Source: Clostridiaceae bacterium Marseille-Q3526
Lineage (GTDB): Bacteria > Bacillota > Clostridia > Lachnospirales > Lachnospiraceae
NCBI GenBank assembly: GCA_018223375.1
Contig: JAGTTS010000005.1
Span: forward strand, 1-60,000
Direction: 5' to 3'
Length of the DNA: 60,000 bases
Shown: positions 26,079 to 34,341 of the stretch, one piece after another
Layout: every line of letters starts with the position of its first letter
Numbering within the stretch: position 1 is the stretch's first letter
The notes under the pieces: generated by a model
Databases searched by the model: none
Told to the model about the DNA's origin: nothing
What the model saw: only the letters and a program-made list of their open reading frames with translations
Translations under genes and position numbers: made by a program

Positions 26079-26137
26079 GTTTAAAATAGAGGCGTAACAT
26101 AACCGCGAGAGATAACCGCGATGATAGGAGGAAGAAA

Positions 26138-26713
26138 ATGTTTGATAACGATTATGACTACCCGGATTGGGACGAAGAGTGCGAAGAGGATGACCGCGAT
26201 CCTGCGGATGAGTATTGGGATTCAGCGGATGATCTTGACGATGAAGAACTGGAGTTTGACTGGATTGGGTATGAATATCTTGGAAATGACGAAACCTACA
26301 TGGGCAATAAGGGCTATGTGATAGGGGCAGAGGATCTTTCAGGTGAGGAAGGAAATGGCTCTTATTGGTCGGTGAAAACTCCTTTGACAGAGCGGCAGTG
26401 CTCTGCTGCAGGCATCACGTATCCGTTTTCGTTTGAGGTAAGGATTCCAGAAGAAGAGAAAGATCCGCTCTACGTAATGGAGTTCTGGCTGTATGAAACC
26501 TGCCCTGAGGCAAGTGAGTGGCTCAGCGGTCTTCATTGGATGTCAGAAGGCCATTATAAGTCTCCAGAAATGTACATCCGCATCGAAAAGCTGAGGAAAG
26601 CGATGGAGAGAGATAAGCGGGATGCACATGAAATTACCTTGGCTACAGAATATGGCTGGGCCGAGCCATATAAGGCTCTGCTGAAGAAGGAACTCCAGCG
26701 CTATGGAATATAG
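26138..26713 (+). CDS. Unrecognised acidic protein, nine-gene operon
   Basis: This 191-residue protein begins with an extremely acidic stretch: about half of the first 45 residues are D or E (DNDYDYPDWDEECEEDDRD). A mixed alpha/beta region rich in aromatic residues follows (GSYWSVKTPLTERQC, YVMEFWLYETCPEASEWL), then a helical C-terminus. Such acidic heads can mimic nucleic acid or bind basic partners, but that is speculation. The ribosome binding site is ATAGGAGG. The gene overlaps the next one by 11 bases. Confidence 0.6.
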   Translation: MFDNDYDYPDWDEECEEDDRDPADEYWDSADDLDDEELEFDWIGYEYLGNDETYMGNKGYVIGAEDLSGEEGNGSYWSVKTPLTERQCSAAGITYPFSFEVRIPEEEKDPLYVMEFWLYETCPEASEWLSGLHWMSEGHYKSPEMYIRIEKLRKAMERDKRDAHEITLATEYGWAEPYKALLKKELQRYGI

Positions 26714-27362
26714 GAAAAATGACACGAGGGGACATGGTTTATCCTGTCCCCGCCTCATTGCCGGTTTCATCGGCGTAGGTAAAACCAGTTACTGTAACAT
26801 CCACAGCGAAAGGGCCATAGACTTTGGCGTGCTTCCCTTTAAATATCCTGCCCATATTTCTGAGATCAGAGAGGCGGTCTCAGGCGGAGACAGGCAATGC
26901 AGCAGGAACGTAGAAGCGCTGAAGGGAAATCTGGATTGGGAAATGGGCCTGGCCTGGCACGAAACCTACTACGACGCGCTGCTTCAGACCTACCGGGAGT
27001 ATCCGGGAGAGATTATAGTGATTCCCACGGACGGGGCGATACTGCGATGGCTGGACAGGGACGGCATCCCGTTTACTTTGCTATATCCCTGCGTCGAAGC
27101 GCGCCTGGAGTACAGAAAACGCCTTCAGAAAAGGGGAAACTCGACATTTCTTTTAGAGGTATTTACGGATGAAGACTCCTGGGCAGACTGGATGGAACAG
27201 CTGAGGAGACCATACACCCACGCAGAGCGGATAGAGCTGAAGGAAGGGCAGTATCTTTCTGATGTAGTTAATGCTCTTTCTGTTTCCTCAGCGTCTGCAG
27301 AAGCAGGAAAAACCATAGAAAATCCATGGGACTACATTTTAGACCGGTATTTCCCGGAATAA
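26703..27362 (+). CDS. P-loop NTPase, nucleotide-kinase-like
   Basis: This 219-residue protein carries a Walker A loop GFIGVGKTS at about 21-29. A likely metal or substrate Asp lies in IVIPTDGAIL near 105. A lid-like basic region follows (EARLEYRKRLQKRG, ~130-143), a layout seen in small-molecule and nucleotide kinases. The closest general match is the loosely related phage and clostridial kinase-like P-loop proteins. The substrate is unknown. It overlaps the upstream acidic gene by 11 bases, so translation is coupled. Confidence 0.6.
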   Translation: MEYRKNDTRGHGLSCPRLIAGFIGVGKTSYCNIHSERAIDFGVLPFKYPAHISEIREAVSGGDRQCSRNVEALKGNLDWEMGLAWHETYYDALLQTYREYPGEIIVIPTDGAILRWLDRDGIPFTLLYPCVEARLEYRKRLQKRGNSTFLLEVFTDEDSWADWMEQLRRPYTHAERIELKEGQYLSDVVNALSVSSASAEAGKTIENPWDYILDRYFPE

Positions 27363-27393
27363 AAGACAGAAGAAAGAGAGGAGGGCAGCCTGT

Positions 27394-27984
27394 ATGAGGC
27401 CGTATTGGGATGAAGAGAATACCTTCGGATACCTGAGATTCGATCTGGCAGAATACAGAAGTATTGCGGCGTATAAAACCTACCCTAAATATTTTCAGAC
27501 TTGGGAGTATGCCCAATGGGTATATTTTCACAGAAAAATTCAGTATATCAAGTATGATCCCGGAGCGGAAAGCTATGGCATGACTCACTATTTGCAGCTT
27601 CCCTTGTCTCTTGCTGATTTGTTTAAAAATTGTCTGGAGGTTCCCTTCGGATTGGATATTTCCATTCCAGAAGGGACAACAGAGTGGGAAAACCTGGCGA
27701 GAGAGATTCTTTCAGAAGAACTTCAGGAATCTAACGGCTGGAGGTTTTCTGGAGATTTGAGAGAACTCGTAGATACGGGACTGAAAAGGTGGGAGATTCA
27801 GCCTTATGGAAAGATTCCCAGCCCCTATCCGGAAAAAATGGCGTTTGCTGCTGTTCAGGCATCGCATTTATTAGAGGCCATGGAGGCAGACGGCTGTTGC
27901 GAAGAGGATATTTTAAAGATATGGAGCTGGAATGACAGGGATTTTTTCCGGAAAATGTGCGGGAAGTATAAGATAAGGAGGTAA
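27394..27984 (+). CDS. Unrecognised protein, nine-gene operon
   Basis: This 196-residue soluble protein is rich in aromatic residues near the N-terminus (MRPYWDEENTFGYLRF, KTYPKYFQTWEYAQWVYFHRK). A mainly helical C-terminal half follows, with a short CCEED segment. The start ATG is preceded by AGAGAGGAGGGCAG. It ends four bases before the next gene. No known motif is recognised. Confidence 0.6.
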   Translation: MRPYWDEENTFGYLRFDLAEYRSIAAYKTYPKYFQTWEYAQWVYFHRKIQYIKYDPGAESYGMTHYLQLPLSLADLFKNCLEVPFGLDISIPEGTTEWENLAREILSEELQESNGWRFSGDLRELVDTGLKRWEIQPYGKIPSPYPEKMAFAAVQASHLLEAMEADGCCEEDILKIWSWNDRDFFRKMCGKYKIRR

Positions 27985-27988
27985 TAGT

Positions 27989-28456
27989 ATGCTGTATCTT
28001 GATTTTAAAGAGCCGAAGAAAATATTGTGGAACGTAAAGGGGCGGTATGAAATTTTTTATGAGTCTTCCTGGTTTGACGATCCGGTCGTTGTAAGAATAG
28101 CAGAGCAGGTAGATCAGGTGAAACATTTATATGGAGACAGGTTCCGGAGCGATTATTCAGGAGATTTCAGCGGTCTGACTCTGTCTGGAGGAGCACAGAT
28201 CTTAATCCTCTGCTATCTTAACCTGTTTGAGGATTACTGCCTGCCTTTGTCATGGGTAGCTGACAACTGCCTTGAAGTGCTGGGTTCGCTGCCCATATCC
28301 CATCCAGTCCATTTCTTCGCTAATACAGTACCGCTGCTGGATGATTACAAGTGTCAGTTTATATCATCAGAAACAGGGAAGCTAATCACGGGGCATGATG
28401 AGTACATACCGGAGTATTACGAATATGCGAGAACGAAAAATGTCAGCAGCAGCTGA
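27989..28456 (+). CDS. DUF4869-like protein
   Basis: This 155-residue protein begins MLYLDFKEPKK. Its middle shows a pattern I associate with the DUF4869 family of gut Firmicutes: WFDDPVVVRIAEQVD followed by SGLTLSGGAQILILCYLNLFED. The start follows AAGGAGGTAATAGT. Function of the family is unknown; members often lie in accessory regions. It overlaps the next small gene. The match is remembered, not searched, so confidence is modest. Confidence 0.5.
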   Translation: MLYLDFKEPKKILWNVKGRYEIFYESSWFDDPVVVRIAEQVDQVKHLYGDRFRSDYSGDFSGLTLSGGAQILILCYLNLFEDYCLPLSWVADNCLEVLGSLPISHPVHFFANTVPLLDDYKCQFISSETGKLITGHDEYIPEYYEYARTKNVSSS

Positions 28457-28700
28457 ACGGATGAGGGAGTTATTGGAAGACATCCGGGATCATAAAGAAT
28501 ACAGTATTTTGTATATGATGGTGGTAAGCTGTATTTCCGCTGAAAATAACAAGACAAACGAGCAGATTGCAATAAATGAGAGAAACTTAAACGCCATAAT
28601 CGACGCCATAGACGTTATGGACTCAGTTCCGGAAGAATTTGCGAAATGCAGAAGGATCATTGCCGGCTATTTGAAGTCAGACAATAGAAGGCGTCTGTGA
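28425..28700 (+). CDS. Small helical protein, nine-gene operon
   Basis: The likely start is ATG 28425, ten bases after GGAG and inside the end of the previous gene, giving 91 residues. The protein is almost wholly helical: MRERKMSAAAERMRELLEDIRDH, then NNKTNEQIAINERNLNAIIDAID. The tail is basic. An earlier in-frame ATG (28395) has no ribosome binding site. The size, charge and overlap are those of a small accessory or antitoxin-like subunit, though no family is recognised. Confidence 0.5.
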   Translation: MRERKMSAAAERMRELLEDIRDHKEYSILYMMVVSCISAENNKTNEQIAINERNLNAIIDAIDVMDSVPEEFAKCRRIIAGYLKSDNRRRL

Positions 28701-28723
28701 TATTTGGGAAGGAGGAGCCAGAC

Positions 28724-29236
28724 ATGAGCAGATATAAAGAAAATCGACAGAAAGGCCCGCTGCCTTCATATACTCCATCTGATCCGGAAAAATCCTGTCT
28801 TCCTAAAAGGGGCGATTATGTGGGAGCGGTATCCTGGCTTCAGGCTGTCCGAGACAGAATCGGGGAACCGTTTGTTTTTGCGCTGGACGAGGCCCTTATG
28901 TGCCAGGGCAGCTTTGGGGGAAGGAATGATGAGTTTGTGGTCTGGGGGTATGGAAATGCCTCTGCCGCCCGTTTTAACGGCGTGGTTTTGCTTGGAGAAC
29001 AGATAGAACGAACTGACATAGAGGAGAGAAACGGGCTTTTCTATACGAATTTTAACAGGACGCTTTCAGACGCCCTCGCCTGCGAAGAAATTTTGGATAT
29101 GCAGGGGATCACAGAGGCTCTCAGCCGGTATTATGACAGCCATGGAGAGAGCTTTGAAGGGATTTCTGTAGCTGCAGAATACAGGGAAAGATTTGAGAAG
29201 CTGGCGGCGGAAGCAGCCGGATATTATGAGGGCTGA
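28724..29236 (+). CDS. Possible partner of the AbiEii-like protein
   Basis: The start is ATG 28724 behind GGAAGGAGGAGCC, giving 170 residues. The C-terminal half (VVWGYGNASAARFNGVVLL...NRTLSDALACEEILDMQGITEALSRYY) has the feel of the AbiEi C-terminal domain (ERTLxDA followed by helices), but the N-terminal wing-helix DNA-binding domain of classical AbiEi is not evident. It lies four bases before an AbiEii-like gene, the position of an antitoxin. The alternative is an unrelated enzyme or scaffold. Confidence 0.4.
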   Translation: MSRYKENRQKGPLPSYTPSDPEKSCLPKRGDYVGAVSWLQAVRDRIGEPFVFALDEALMCQGSFGGRNDEFVVWGYGNASAARFNGVVLLGEQIERTDIEERNGLFYTNFNRTLSDALACEEILDMQGITEALSRYYDSHGESFEGISVAAEYRERFEKLAAEAAGYYEG

Positions 29237-29239
29237 GAG

Positions 29240-29959
29240 ATGATAGAAAGTAACATTACGGCAGAGGAGAAGCTGATGTACCAGGTGATGGGGGCTTTAT
29301 ATGACAGCGGCGTTCCCGTTACCTTTAAGGGAGCGATGGTTTTGAGAGCTTTCCTGTTAGAGGCGGGATATCCGGAGGAGACGCGCCACACGACAGACAT
29401 TGACGGGAACTGGAATTCGGAAACAGCGCCGTCTGGTGAGGAGATGACAGAAGCGATTCAGAACGCTTTTGAGAAAAAGGGCATTTCTTTTACAGCACGG
29501 CTGTACAGAATGTATGGAGAGAAGCGTTCCGCAGGATTTGATCTGGCAGACAAGACGACAGGGGAAACCATTTTTACCATGGATCTGGATGTGAACAGGG
29601 CTGTCCTTCATACGAAGCTTTATGAGACAGGCAGTTTTTCATTTTGCGGCTCATCTCCCGCCCAGATGGTGGCGGATAAGCTTATGTCCGTCTCTACCGA
29701 TAGAGTGTTCCGAAGGATCAAGGACGTGGCAGATCTGTACTATCTGTCGCAGGTATTCGATTTCAACCGGGATCAGGTTCTGCAGCTGTTAGAGGACAGT
29801 GGAAGAACTCTTGATACTTTTTACGGATTTCTGTACCGGACAGAAGAACTGAGACATGCCTATGAGAAATTCCGTTTTTCCGGATCCGCCAGAAAACCGT
29901 CTTTCGATGAAGTACACCGCAGGGTGAGAGAATACATCGGGGAGGTTCTTGGGGAATAA
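29240..29959 (+). CDS. AbiEii/AbiGii-like nucleotidyltransferase (toxin family)
   Basis: This 239-residue protein matches the AbiEii pattern. KGAMVLRAFL (30-39) corresponds to the KGG loop. RHTTDIDGNW (49-58) carries the paired catalytic Asp residues D53 and D55. A third acidic strand TMDLDVN follows. The helical C-terminal half contains SPAQMVADKL and RRIKDVADLYYL, both typical of the family. AbiEii proteins are type IV toxins that transfer nucleotides, and they are used in phage defence. It is the last gene of the nine-gene run and is followed by a strong terminator. The active-site residues look intact. Confidence 0.8.
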   Translation: MIESNITAEEKLMYQVMGALYDSGVPVTFKGAMVLRAFLLEAGYPEETRHTTDIDGNWNSETAPSGEEMTEAIQNAFEKKGISFTARLYRMYGEKRSAGFDLADKTTGETIFTMDLDVNRAVLHTKLYETGSFSFCGSSPAQMVADKLMSVSTDRVFRRIKDVADLYYLSQVFDFNRDQVLQLLEDSGRTLDTFYGFLYRTEELRHAYEKFRFSGSARKPSFDEVHRRVREYIGEVLGE

Positions 29960-29980
29960 GGCGACAGGGGAGAGATACAG

Positions 29981-30045
29981 AAAACGAGACAACGGCCCTT
30001 TTGCGATTTTTGATTTATCATAAAAAGACTGTTGTCTCGTTTTTA
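29981..30045. terminator. Bidirectional terminator at the end of the nine-gene operon
   Basis: AAAACGAGACAAC (29981-29993) pairs with GTTGTCTCGTTTTT (30031-30044) between converging genes. Confidence 0.8.
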
Positions 30046-30052
30046 ATTATCA

Positions 30053-30406
30053 TTAGAGCAATTCATTGAGTGCAGGATTGCGGAGCATGTTGTTGAAAGC
30101 CAGGATCCGCTGCTGATCCAGGATCCACTGCTTTTGTATCAGAGACCAGGCTTTCTGGCCTTCGCAGGAAATTTCTTCCTCAAAACGGCAGTTGTCGAGG
30201 CATTCCTGCAGAATTTCCGCGATATTCTCGTCTAGGTCTCCGCCGTCGATAGTATTCTGGATCTGCTCACGCAAGTAATCGTGCACGGATTCAGGAGTCT
30301 CTTCTCCTGCTGGTACAGAGAGCTCGTAACCATCAAATGCGAAGCTTGACGGGAAGCGCACCAGATATTCATCCCCATCTTTGGTGAAAAAAATAATATA
30401 CTCCAT
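30053..30406 (-). CDS. Unrecognised small acidic protein
   Basis: This 117-residue protein starts MEYIIFFTKDGDEYLVRFPS behind AGGAGGGACAGCT. The N-terminal half is beta-like. A helical acidic second half contains DYLREQIQNTIDGGDLDENIAEILQECL. No membrane or signal segment is present. The start resembles short accessory proteins in Lachnospiraceae, but I cannot name a family. It is transcribed opposite to the nine-gene operon and shares its terminator. Confidence 0.65.
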   Translation of the reverse strand: MEYIIFFTKDGDEYLVRFPSSFAFDGYELSVPAGEETPESVHDYLREQIQNTIDGGDLDENIAEILQECLDNCRFEEEISCEGQKAWSLIQKQWILDQQRILAFNNMLRNPALNELL

Positions 30407-30478
30407 AGCTGTCCCTCCTGATTGGATGTTTTTTGTATTTTTATTATATCCCGCCAGGAGGAGAAATTCTATTTAATG

Positions 30479-30501
30479 ATTTGGACGCTGGGCGTCCAAA
30501 T
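30479..30501. repeat. Short perfect hairpin, ATTTGGACGC arm
   Basis: ATTTGGACGC-TGG-GCGTCCAAAT. A related hairpin with TTGATTTGGA/TCCAAATCAA arms lies at 36019-36047, on the far side of the spoVT to Thg1 segment. Confidence 0.6.
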
Positions 30502-30526
30502 GGGTAAGAGCAGAGTGATTTGAACG

Positions 30527-31075
30527 TTATCCCTCCATCTGCCGTCCCAGGAATCCGGCGGCTGTGGAGGCCAGCTTCAGCTCTGTTTCAGAGAATTTTA
30601 CTCTTGGTTCTCTGCTTAACAGGATGACGGAGCCGATGGCATCTCCTTCGCAGATAATCGGGACAACGACCTGAGCGGTAGCTCCCTCCGGCTCATCTGG
30701 GGTGATGGGGATAAAGCCTCTGTCGTCCTTCCCGGCTGTCACAATCTGGCGCTCTCCGATCAGGACTTCCAGCTGGCGGCTGATGGATTTTTGCAGATAG
30801 TCCTTTCTGGGTCCGCCTGATACGGCGATGACCTGATCTCTGTCTGTGATGCAGACCATCAGGCCGGTGCTCTGGGCCATGGCCTCCGCGTACTGGGAGG
30901 AGAAGGCGGTCAGTTCCATCATGGGAGAGTATTTTTTTAGTATAATTTCCCCCTCCCGATCCGTGAAGATCTCTAACGGCGTTCCTTCGTGAAGGCGAAG
31001 AGTCCGCCGTATTTCTTTGGGAATGACTACCCGCCCTAAATCATCGATTCTTCTTACAATTCCAGTCGCTTTCAT
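30527..31075 (-). CDS. spoVT: Stage V sporulation protein T
   Basis: This 182-residue regulator of forespore gene expression has an N-terminal AbrB/MazE-type swapped-hairpin DNA-binding domain (KATGIVRRIDDLGRVVIPKEIRRTL, 2-26) and a GAF-like C-terminal domain (~55-180). In Bacillus it modulates sigma-G genes. Its length and both domains are standard. The ribosome binding site CGGAGGAATTTTTAT precedes the ATG. The same 22-base start region recurs with one extra A at 33102-33124, beyond the AlbA_2 gene. Confidence 0.95.
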   Translation of the reverse strand: MKATGIVRRIDDLGRVVIPKEIRRTLRLHEGTPLEIFTDREGEIILKKYSPMMELTAFSSQYAEAMAQSTGLMVCITDRDQVIAVSGGPRKDYLQKSISRQLEVLIGERQIVTAGKDDRGFIPITPDEPEGATAQVVVPIICEGDAIGSVILLSREPRVKFSETELKLASTAAGFLGRQMEG

Positions 31076-31177
31076 ATAAAAATTCCTCCGTTTTACAAAC
31101 TTCTTCGTGAACTGCTTATTTCTGTCAGTACATGTAGTATCTGTAAAAGCGAAGGATTTTATGCATTTATCCGCGGG

Positions 31178-31243
31178 AATACATCAACTGATTCATCAAC
31201 TAAAAGCTAATACACCAACTAATACATCAACTAAAAAGCTAAT
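31178..31243. repeat. Short degenerate tandem repeats of (C)ATCAACTaa
   Basis: The words CATCAACT, CACCAACT and GCTAAT recur five or more times between the AlbA_2 stop codon and the spoVT leader. They look like decayed low-complexity coding sequence or slippage. Confidence 0.5.
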
Positions 31244-31246
31244 AGA

Positions 31247-32989
31247 TTAATTTTTTAATTGATATATAAATTGTCTTCCCTGCCGTACCTTTTGTATCAG
31301 CTGGGCGTCCATCAGCCTTCCTAATGCTACTGACGCTCCTGCCGTTGTTGTAATCCTAGTAATGCCAAGTATCTGGTGAGTAGTAATAAACCCATTTGCT
31401 TTTATATATTCATAAATAATTTTATCCGTCTCATTTTTGAATACTATTATGTTAGATGAGATATCTGAAAATTGAAGTTGTTCTGGTTCTGCTTCATAAT
31501 CTGTATTGATCGTGTAACTTGTCCATCGCCCCTTTTTATTTACGATTAACATATTTTTATCTACCAAATTTGATAAAATATGTCCGATCTCAACACTGTG
31601 AAGATTCAATATAGATTGCATCCGGGTATTAGTTACGCCGTCTTCGAGATAAGCTGTTCCTAATATAATCTGAGCATCTTTGTCAAGGTGTTTATATGCA
31701 ACACCAAACAACTGACATAAATATTCTGTACATTCTGGTGGCATCAAAGAAATCATCCAAAGTTTCAGTTCTACCTGGTGCAATTCTTCATTTTGACTTA
31801 AATCCGGCTTACGCCATTGCTCCGCTCCCCATGCGTTTAGTATCGTAGGAAATCCTGACCCTATATTATCTCCCAGACCGATCATGCGGAACATGGTTTG
31901 AATTCTTGGATTTCTGGCAACCGAGTGTCCGCCTTCGTAAATCATTTGAACAGGAAGTTTTAAATTTCCTGGATTAGAAAACACAAATCCTCTGTCTGTT
32001 TTTATAATCTTCAATACACCTGTAATTAAATAATCACTATGTATTATCATATTTATAACAGCCTCACGAATCGCTTTGTGAATCGGTGTATCATCAATCC
32101 GGATCATACCATCCAGTTTAAATGGACGTTTGATACCAGCTGACAATCTAGGAATTGTCTGACGCACAAAATTGTATAGATTATTTTCCCACATTCCATC
32201 ATATGTTAATCGATCACTCCACCGACTTCCAGAGACAAGATTGCTCTCATCAATATAATCCATACGAATATTATCAAATCGCTCTCGAATAGACAGACCT
32301 TTCCCGAACATCAATAGGCCAGCTGTTGTCAGCCATCTTTTTTCTGTTGTTCTGTCAACTGCATATCCTGCCATATTTTTTAAAAATGTTTCATCATCAT
32401 TCCCATTCCAGATGTGTTCCGGATTACGATGTTCAAATTCAATACGATAGGAACGCAGAGAGTTTAAATCAATATCATCCATTGTGTATCCTATCAGTAA
32501 ACTGCCATCATTGCCAGACTCATTGGCATCCCGCAGCATAGCTTTTACCTCTTCCTCCGTACAATGATAATCTCCTTCGTGATTACGCTTAAAACTTCCT
32601 TTCATAGGATTTCCGTTGATATAAACAGGTTTCAGCCGATAATCTGCTTGAGGAACTTGAATCCATATGATAGTTGCTCCTTCAATTTCACACGTTCCAA
32701 CATTCGCATCGACTAGAATATTAGCACTTACTTTTTCTCCATTTATTGTATTCCAAAAATCTTTCAGTCTTTGCTCTGGATTATGTATAGAGACAAAAGA
32801 AAAACGTTTATCCGTATCTATTTCTTTCATATGCTCTTCAACTCCAAACAAAATCACGCCGCCATCTGTATTTGCAAATGAAGAATACGTTTCCCATATT
32901 GATTTTGGCAGATTTGATTCCGCTTTTTTACATTCCAGATTAATATGCTCACCATATTTTAATAATTCTAATATTTCTGCGCTATTCAT
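31247..32989 (-). CDS. AlbA_2 (Schlafen-like) domain ATP-binding regulator
   Basis: This protein has 580 residues from ATG 32989, behind GAGGTGAG. The N-terminal AlbA_2/divergent AAA_4 domain (about 12-140: EHINLECKKAES, SFANTDGGVILFGVEE) is followed by a GHKL-type ATPase-like region (~300-400: AIREAVINMIIHSDY, FSNPGNL, GDNIGSGFPT). The C-terminal half holds two helix-turn-helix-like stretches. Such proteins are annotated as transcriptional regulators or RecG-like ATP-binding proteins and are frequent in islands; some act in phage defence. It is the only AT-rich gene of this sub-region. A stray spoVT-like start lies just upstream. Confidence 0.8.
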   Translation of the reverse strand: MNSAEILELLKYGEHINLECKKAESNLPKSIWETYSSFANTDGGVILFGVEEHMKEIDTDKRFSFVSIHNPEQRLKDFWNTINGEKVSANILVDANVGTCEIEGATIIWIQVPQADYRLKPVYINGNPMKGSFKRNHEGDYHCTEEEVKAMLRDANESGNDGSLLIGYTMDDIDLNSLRSYRIEFEHRNPEHIWNGNDDETFLKNMAGYAVDRTTEKRWLTTAGLLMFGKGLSIRERFDNIRMDYIDESNLVSGSRWSDRLTYDGMWENNLYNFVRQTIPRLSAGIKRPFKLDGMIRIDDTPIHKAIREAVINMIIHSDYLITGVLKIIKTDRGFVFSNPGNLKLPVQMIYEGGHSVARNPRIQTMFRMIGLGDNIGSGFPTILNAWGAEQWRKPDLSQNEELHQVELKLWMISLMPPECTEYLCQLFGVAYKHLDKDAQIILGTAYLEDGVTNTRMQSILNLHSVEIGHILSNLVDKNMLIVNKKGRWTSYTINTDYEAEPEQLQFSDISSNIIVFKNETDKIIYEYIKANGFITTHQILGITRITTTAGASVALGRLMDAQLIQKVRQGRQFIYQLKN

Positions 32990-33101
32990 CAATTCTCACC
33001 TCTCTTCGCTTTTCTTTGGCTCTTAGTATTATAGATGATATCAATGCCTCCCGCAATACATCTTTCACCTCAAAAATTTTAGTTGAAATCTAAAACCTGC
33101 A

Positions 33102-33124
33102 GCTTTCATATAAAAAATTCCTCC
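33102..33124 (-). pseudogene. Remnant of a spoVT-like gene start
   Basis: On the minus strand GGAGGAA, a T run and TATATGAAAGC repeat the ribosome binding site and first codons of spoVT (31089-31068), with one inserted base. The frame then reads MKAAGFRFQLKFLR and stops. A shared TAGTATCTG word also lies upstream of both copies. It suggests a duplication or recombination around the AlbA_2 gene. Confidence 0.4.
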
Positions 33125-33187
33125 ATGCGATACATTTTCATTTTTTGGAAATAGTATCTGCAGATGGAGGAAATTTTACACGTTGTA

Positions 33188-34327
33188 TTAAAATGATTCG
33201 GGCATAAAAATATCTTTTGTATACAGAACTTTCTGGCTCAGGAGGCCGTGAAGCTGCCGGTTAATCATCTGTTCCAGCCATTTGACCCGTTCAGGAGAAA
33301 AACGTTCGTCTCCACGGAAGGTAAATTCAAAACCAGTTAAAGCAGCCAGATCTGCCCGGATATCAGGCGTCATTGCTTTCTGCCCGACGCGGAGGAAATC
33401 ATCTCCGATGCGGGGGCCGTAGTCTGACAGCTTTCGGCCAATGACAGAGAATTCTTCCTGCTCCACATAGGGCAGACAGGCCAGATTCAGGTCGAAGACA
33501 GGGGCCATACCCAGGATTTTCTGGGAAGCATTGTCCACTAATACGCCGTAATTGCCCATATGGCGATCCAGCTGAAACGTCAGCGCGTCCAGAACCAGCA
33601 TACGCCGGAACTCGTCTTCCGATCCTATATTGTGATAAAAACGGATTAGCTCTTCCACGGAAGCTCCGTCCGGATAGAATCGAAACATGGGCGCATATCC
33701 ATACTGTTCGCTGGTGAACAGGCGGCATTTAGACGCTGTTTTGCCGTACAATTCGGCCAGCTCATAGGAAACGGCATTCCGGCAGATTTTTTGCGCCAGT
33801 TCGGCGGCCAGAACCTCAGAGTAAGGTTCCAGCCCTACGTTCCGCGCGCCGGATTCGCCCTGTTTGTATAAGAAAATTTCCCCGCCTTCTCTTTTCCAGC
33901 ATTTCCGGAAGCTGCCCTCTGTGCTTAGATCTGGAAAGCAGTCTTTCGAATCGGAAATAATCACAGCCTCTTCAAAATCCCCGGTTCCCTCAAACGCCAG
34001 TTTCGAGACCGGCTCGCTGAAGGAATTCCGATAAGGGGAGACATCGTCCCAGCCGAGTAATTCCGTTCCGTTTGATACCCAGAAGGTATCGTTTAGGCTG
34101 GCGGCATGGGTGAGAGACAGGAATTCGTTCTCATTATTGCAGCCGCATTTTTCCAGGAGAGAGTACAGATATCCGTTGTGGCTTGCGCTGTTTCTGCGTT
34201 TCAGCCAGTTTTCCAGTGTCTGAAAACCGATGGGCATTTTTTCTTTTTTGTTACCAAGCAGGAGATAGGAAGAATCCTTTTTTTCAAAAACCGCAATTAT
34301 TTCATCCCGGTTCATTAAAAACAGCAT
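33188..34327 (-). CDS. HipA-like kinase domain protein
   Basis: This 379-residue protein has the HipA C-terminal kinase signature. FQLDRHMGNYG (251-261) supplies the catalytic Asp (D254) and Asn (N259), and MAPVFDLNLA (275-283) supplies the metal-binding Asp. The N-terminal half is not the usual HipA couple-HipA domain and begins MLFLMNRDEIIAVFEKKD. No XRE-type HipB antitoxin is adjacent. Instead it is the third gene after a Thg1-like gene and a metallophosphoesterase gene (14-base gap). HipA kinases phosphorylate proteins such as GltX; the target here is unknown. The ATG follows AAAGGAAGGGA. Confidence 0.7.
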   Translation of the reverse strand: MLFLMNRDEIIAVFEKKDSSYLLLGNKKEKMPIGFQTLENWLKRRNSASHNGYLYSLLEKCGCNNENEFLSLTHAASLNDTFWVSNGTELLGWDDVSPYRNSFSEPVSKLAFEGTGDFEEAVIISDSKDCFPDLSTEGSFRKCWKREGGEIFLYKQGESGARNVGLEPYSEVLAAELAQKICRNAVSYELAELYGKTASKCRLFTSEQYGYAPMFRFYPDGASVEELIRFYHNIGSEDEFRRMLVLDALTFQLDRHMGNYGVLVDNASQKILGMAPVFDLNLACLPYVEQEEFSVIGRKLSDYGPRIGDDFLRVGQKAMTPDIRADLAALTGFEFTFRGDERFSPERVKWLEQMINRQLHGLLSQKVLYTKDIFMPESF

Positions 34328-34341
34328 ATGTTCCCTTCCTT

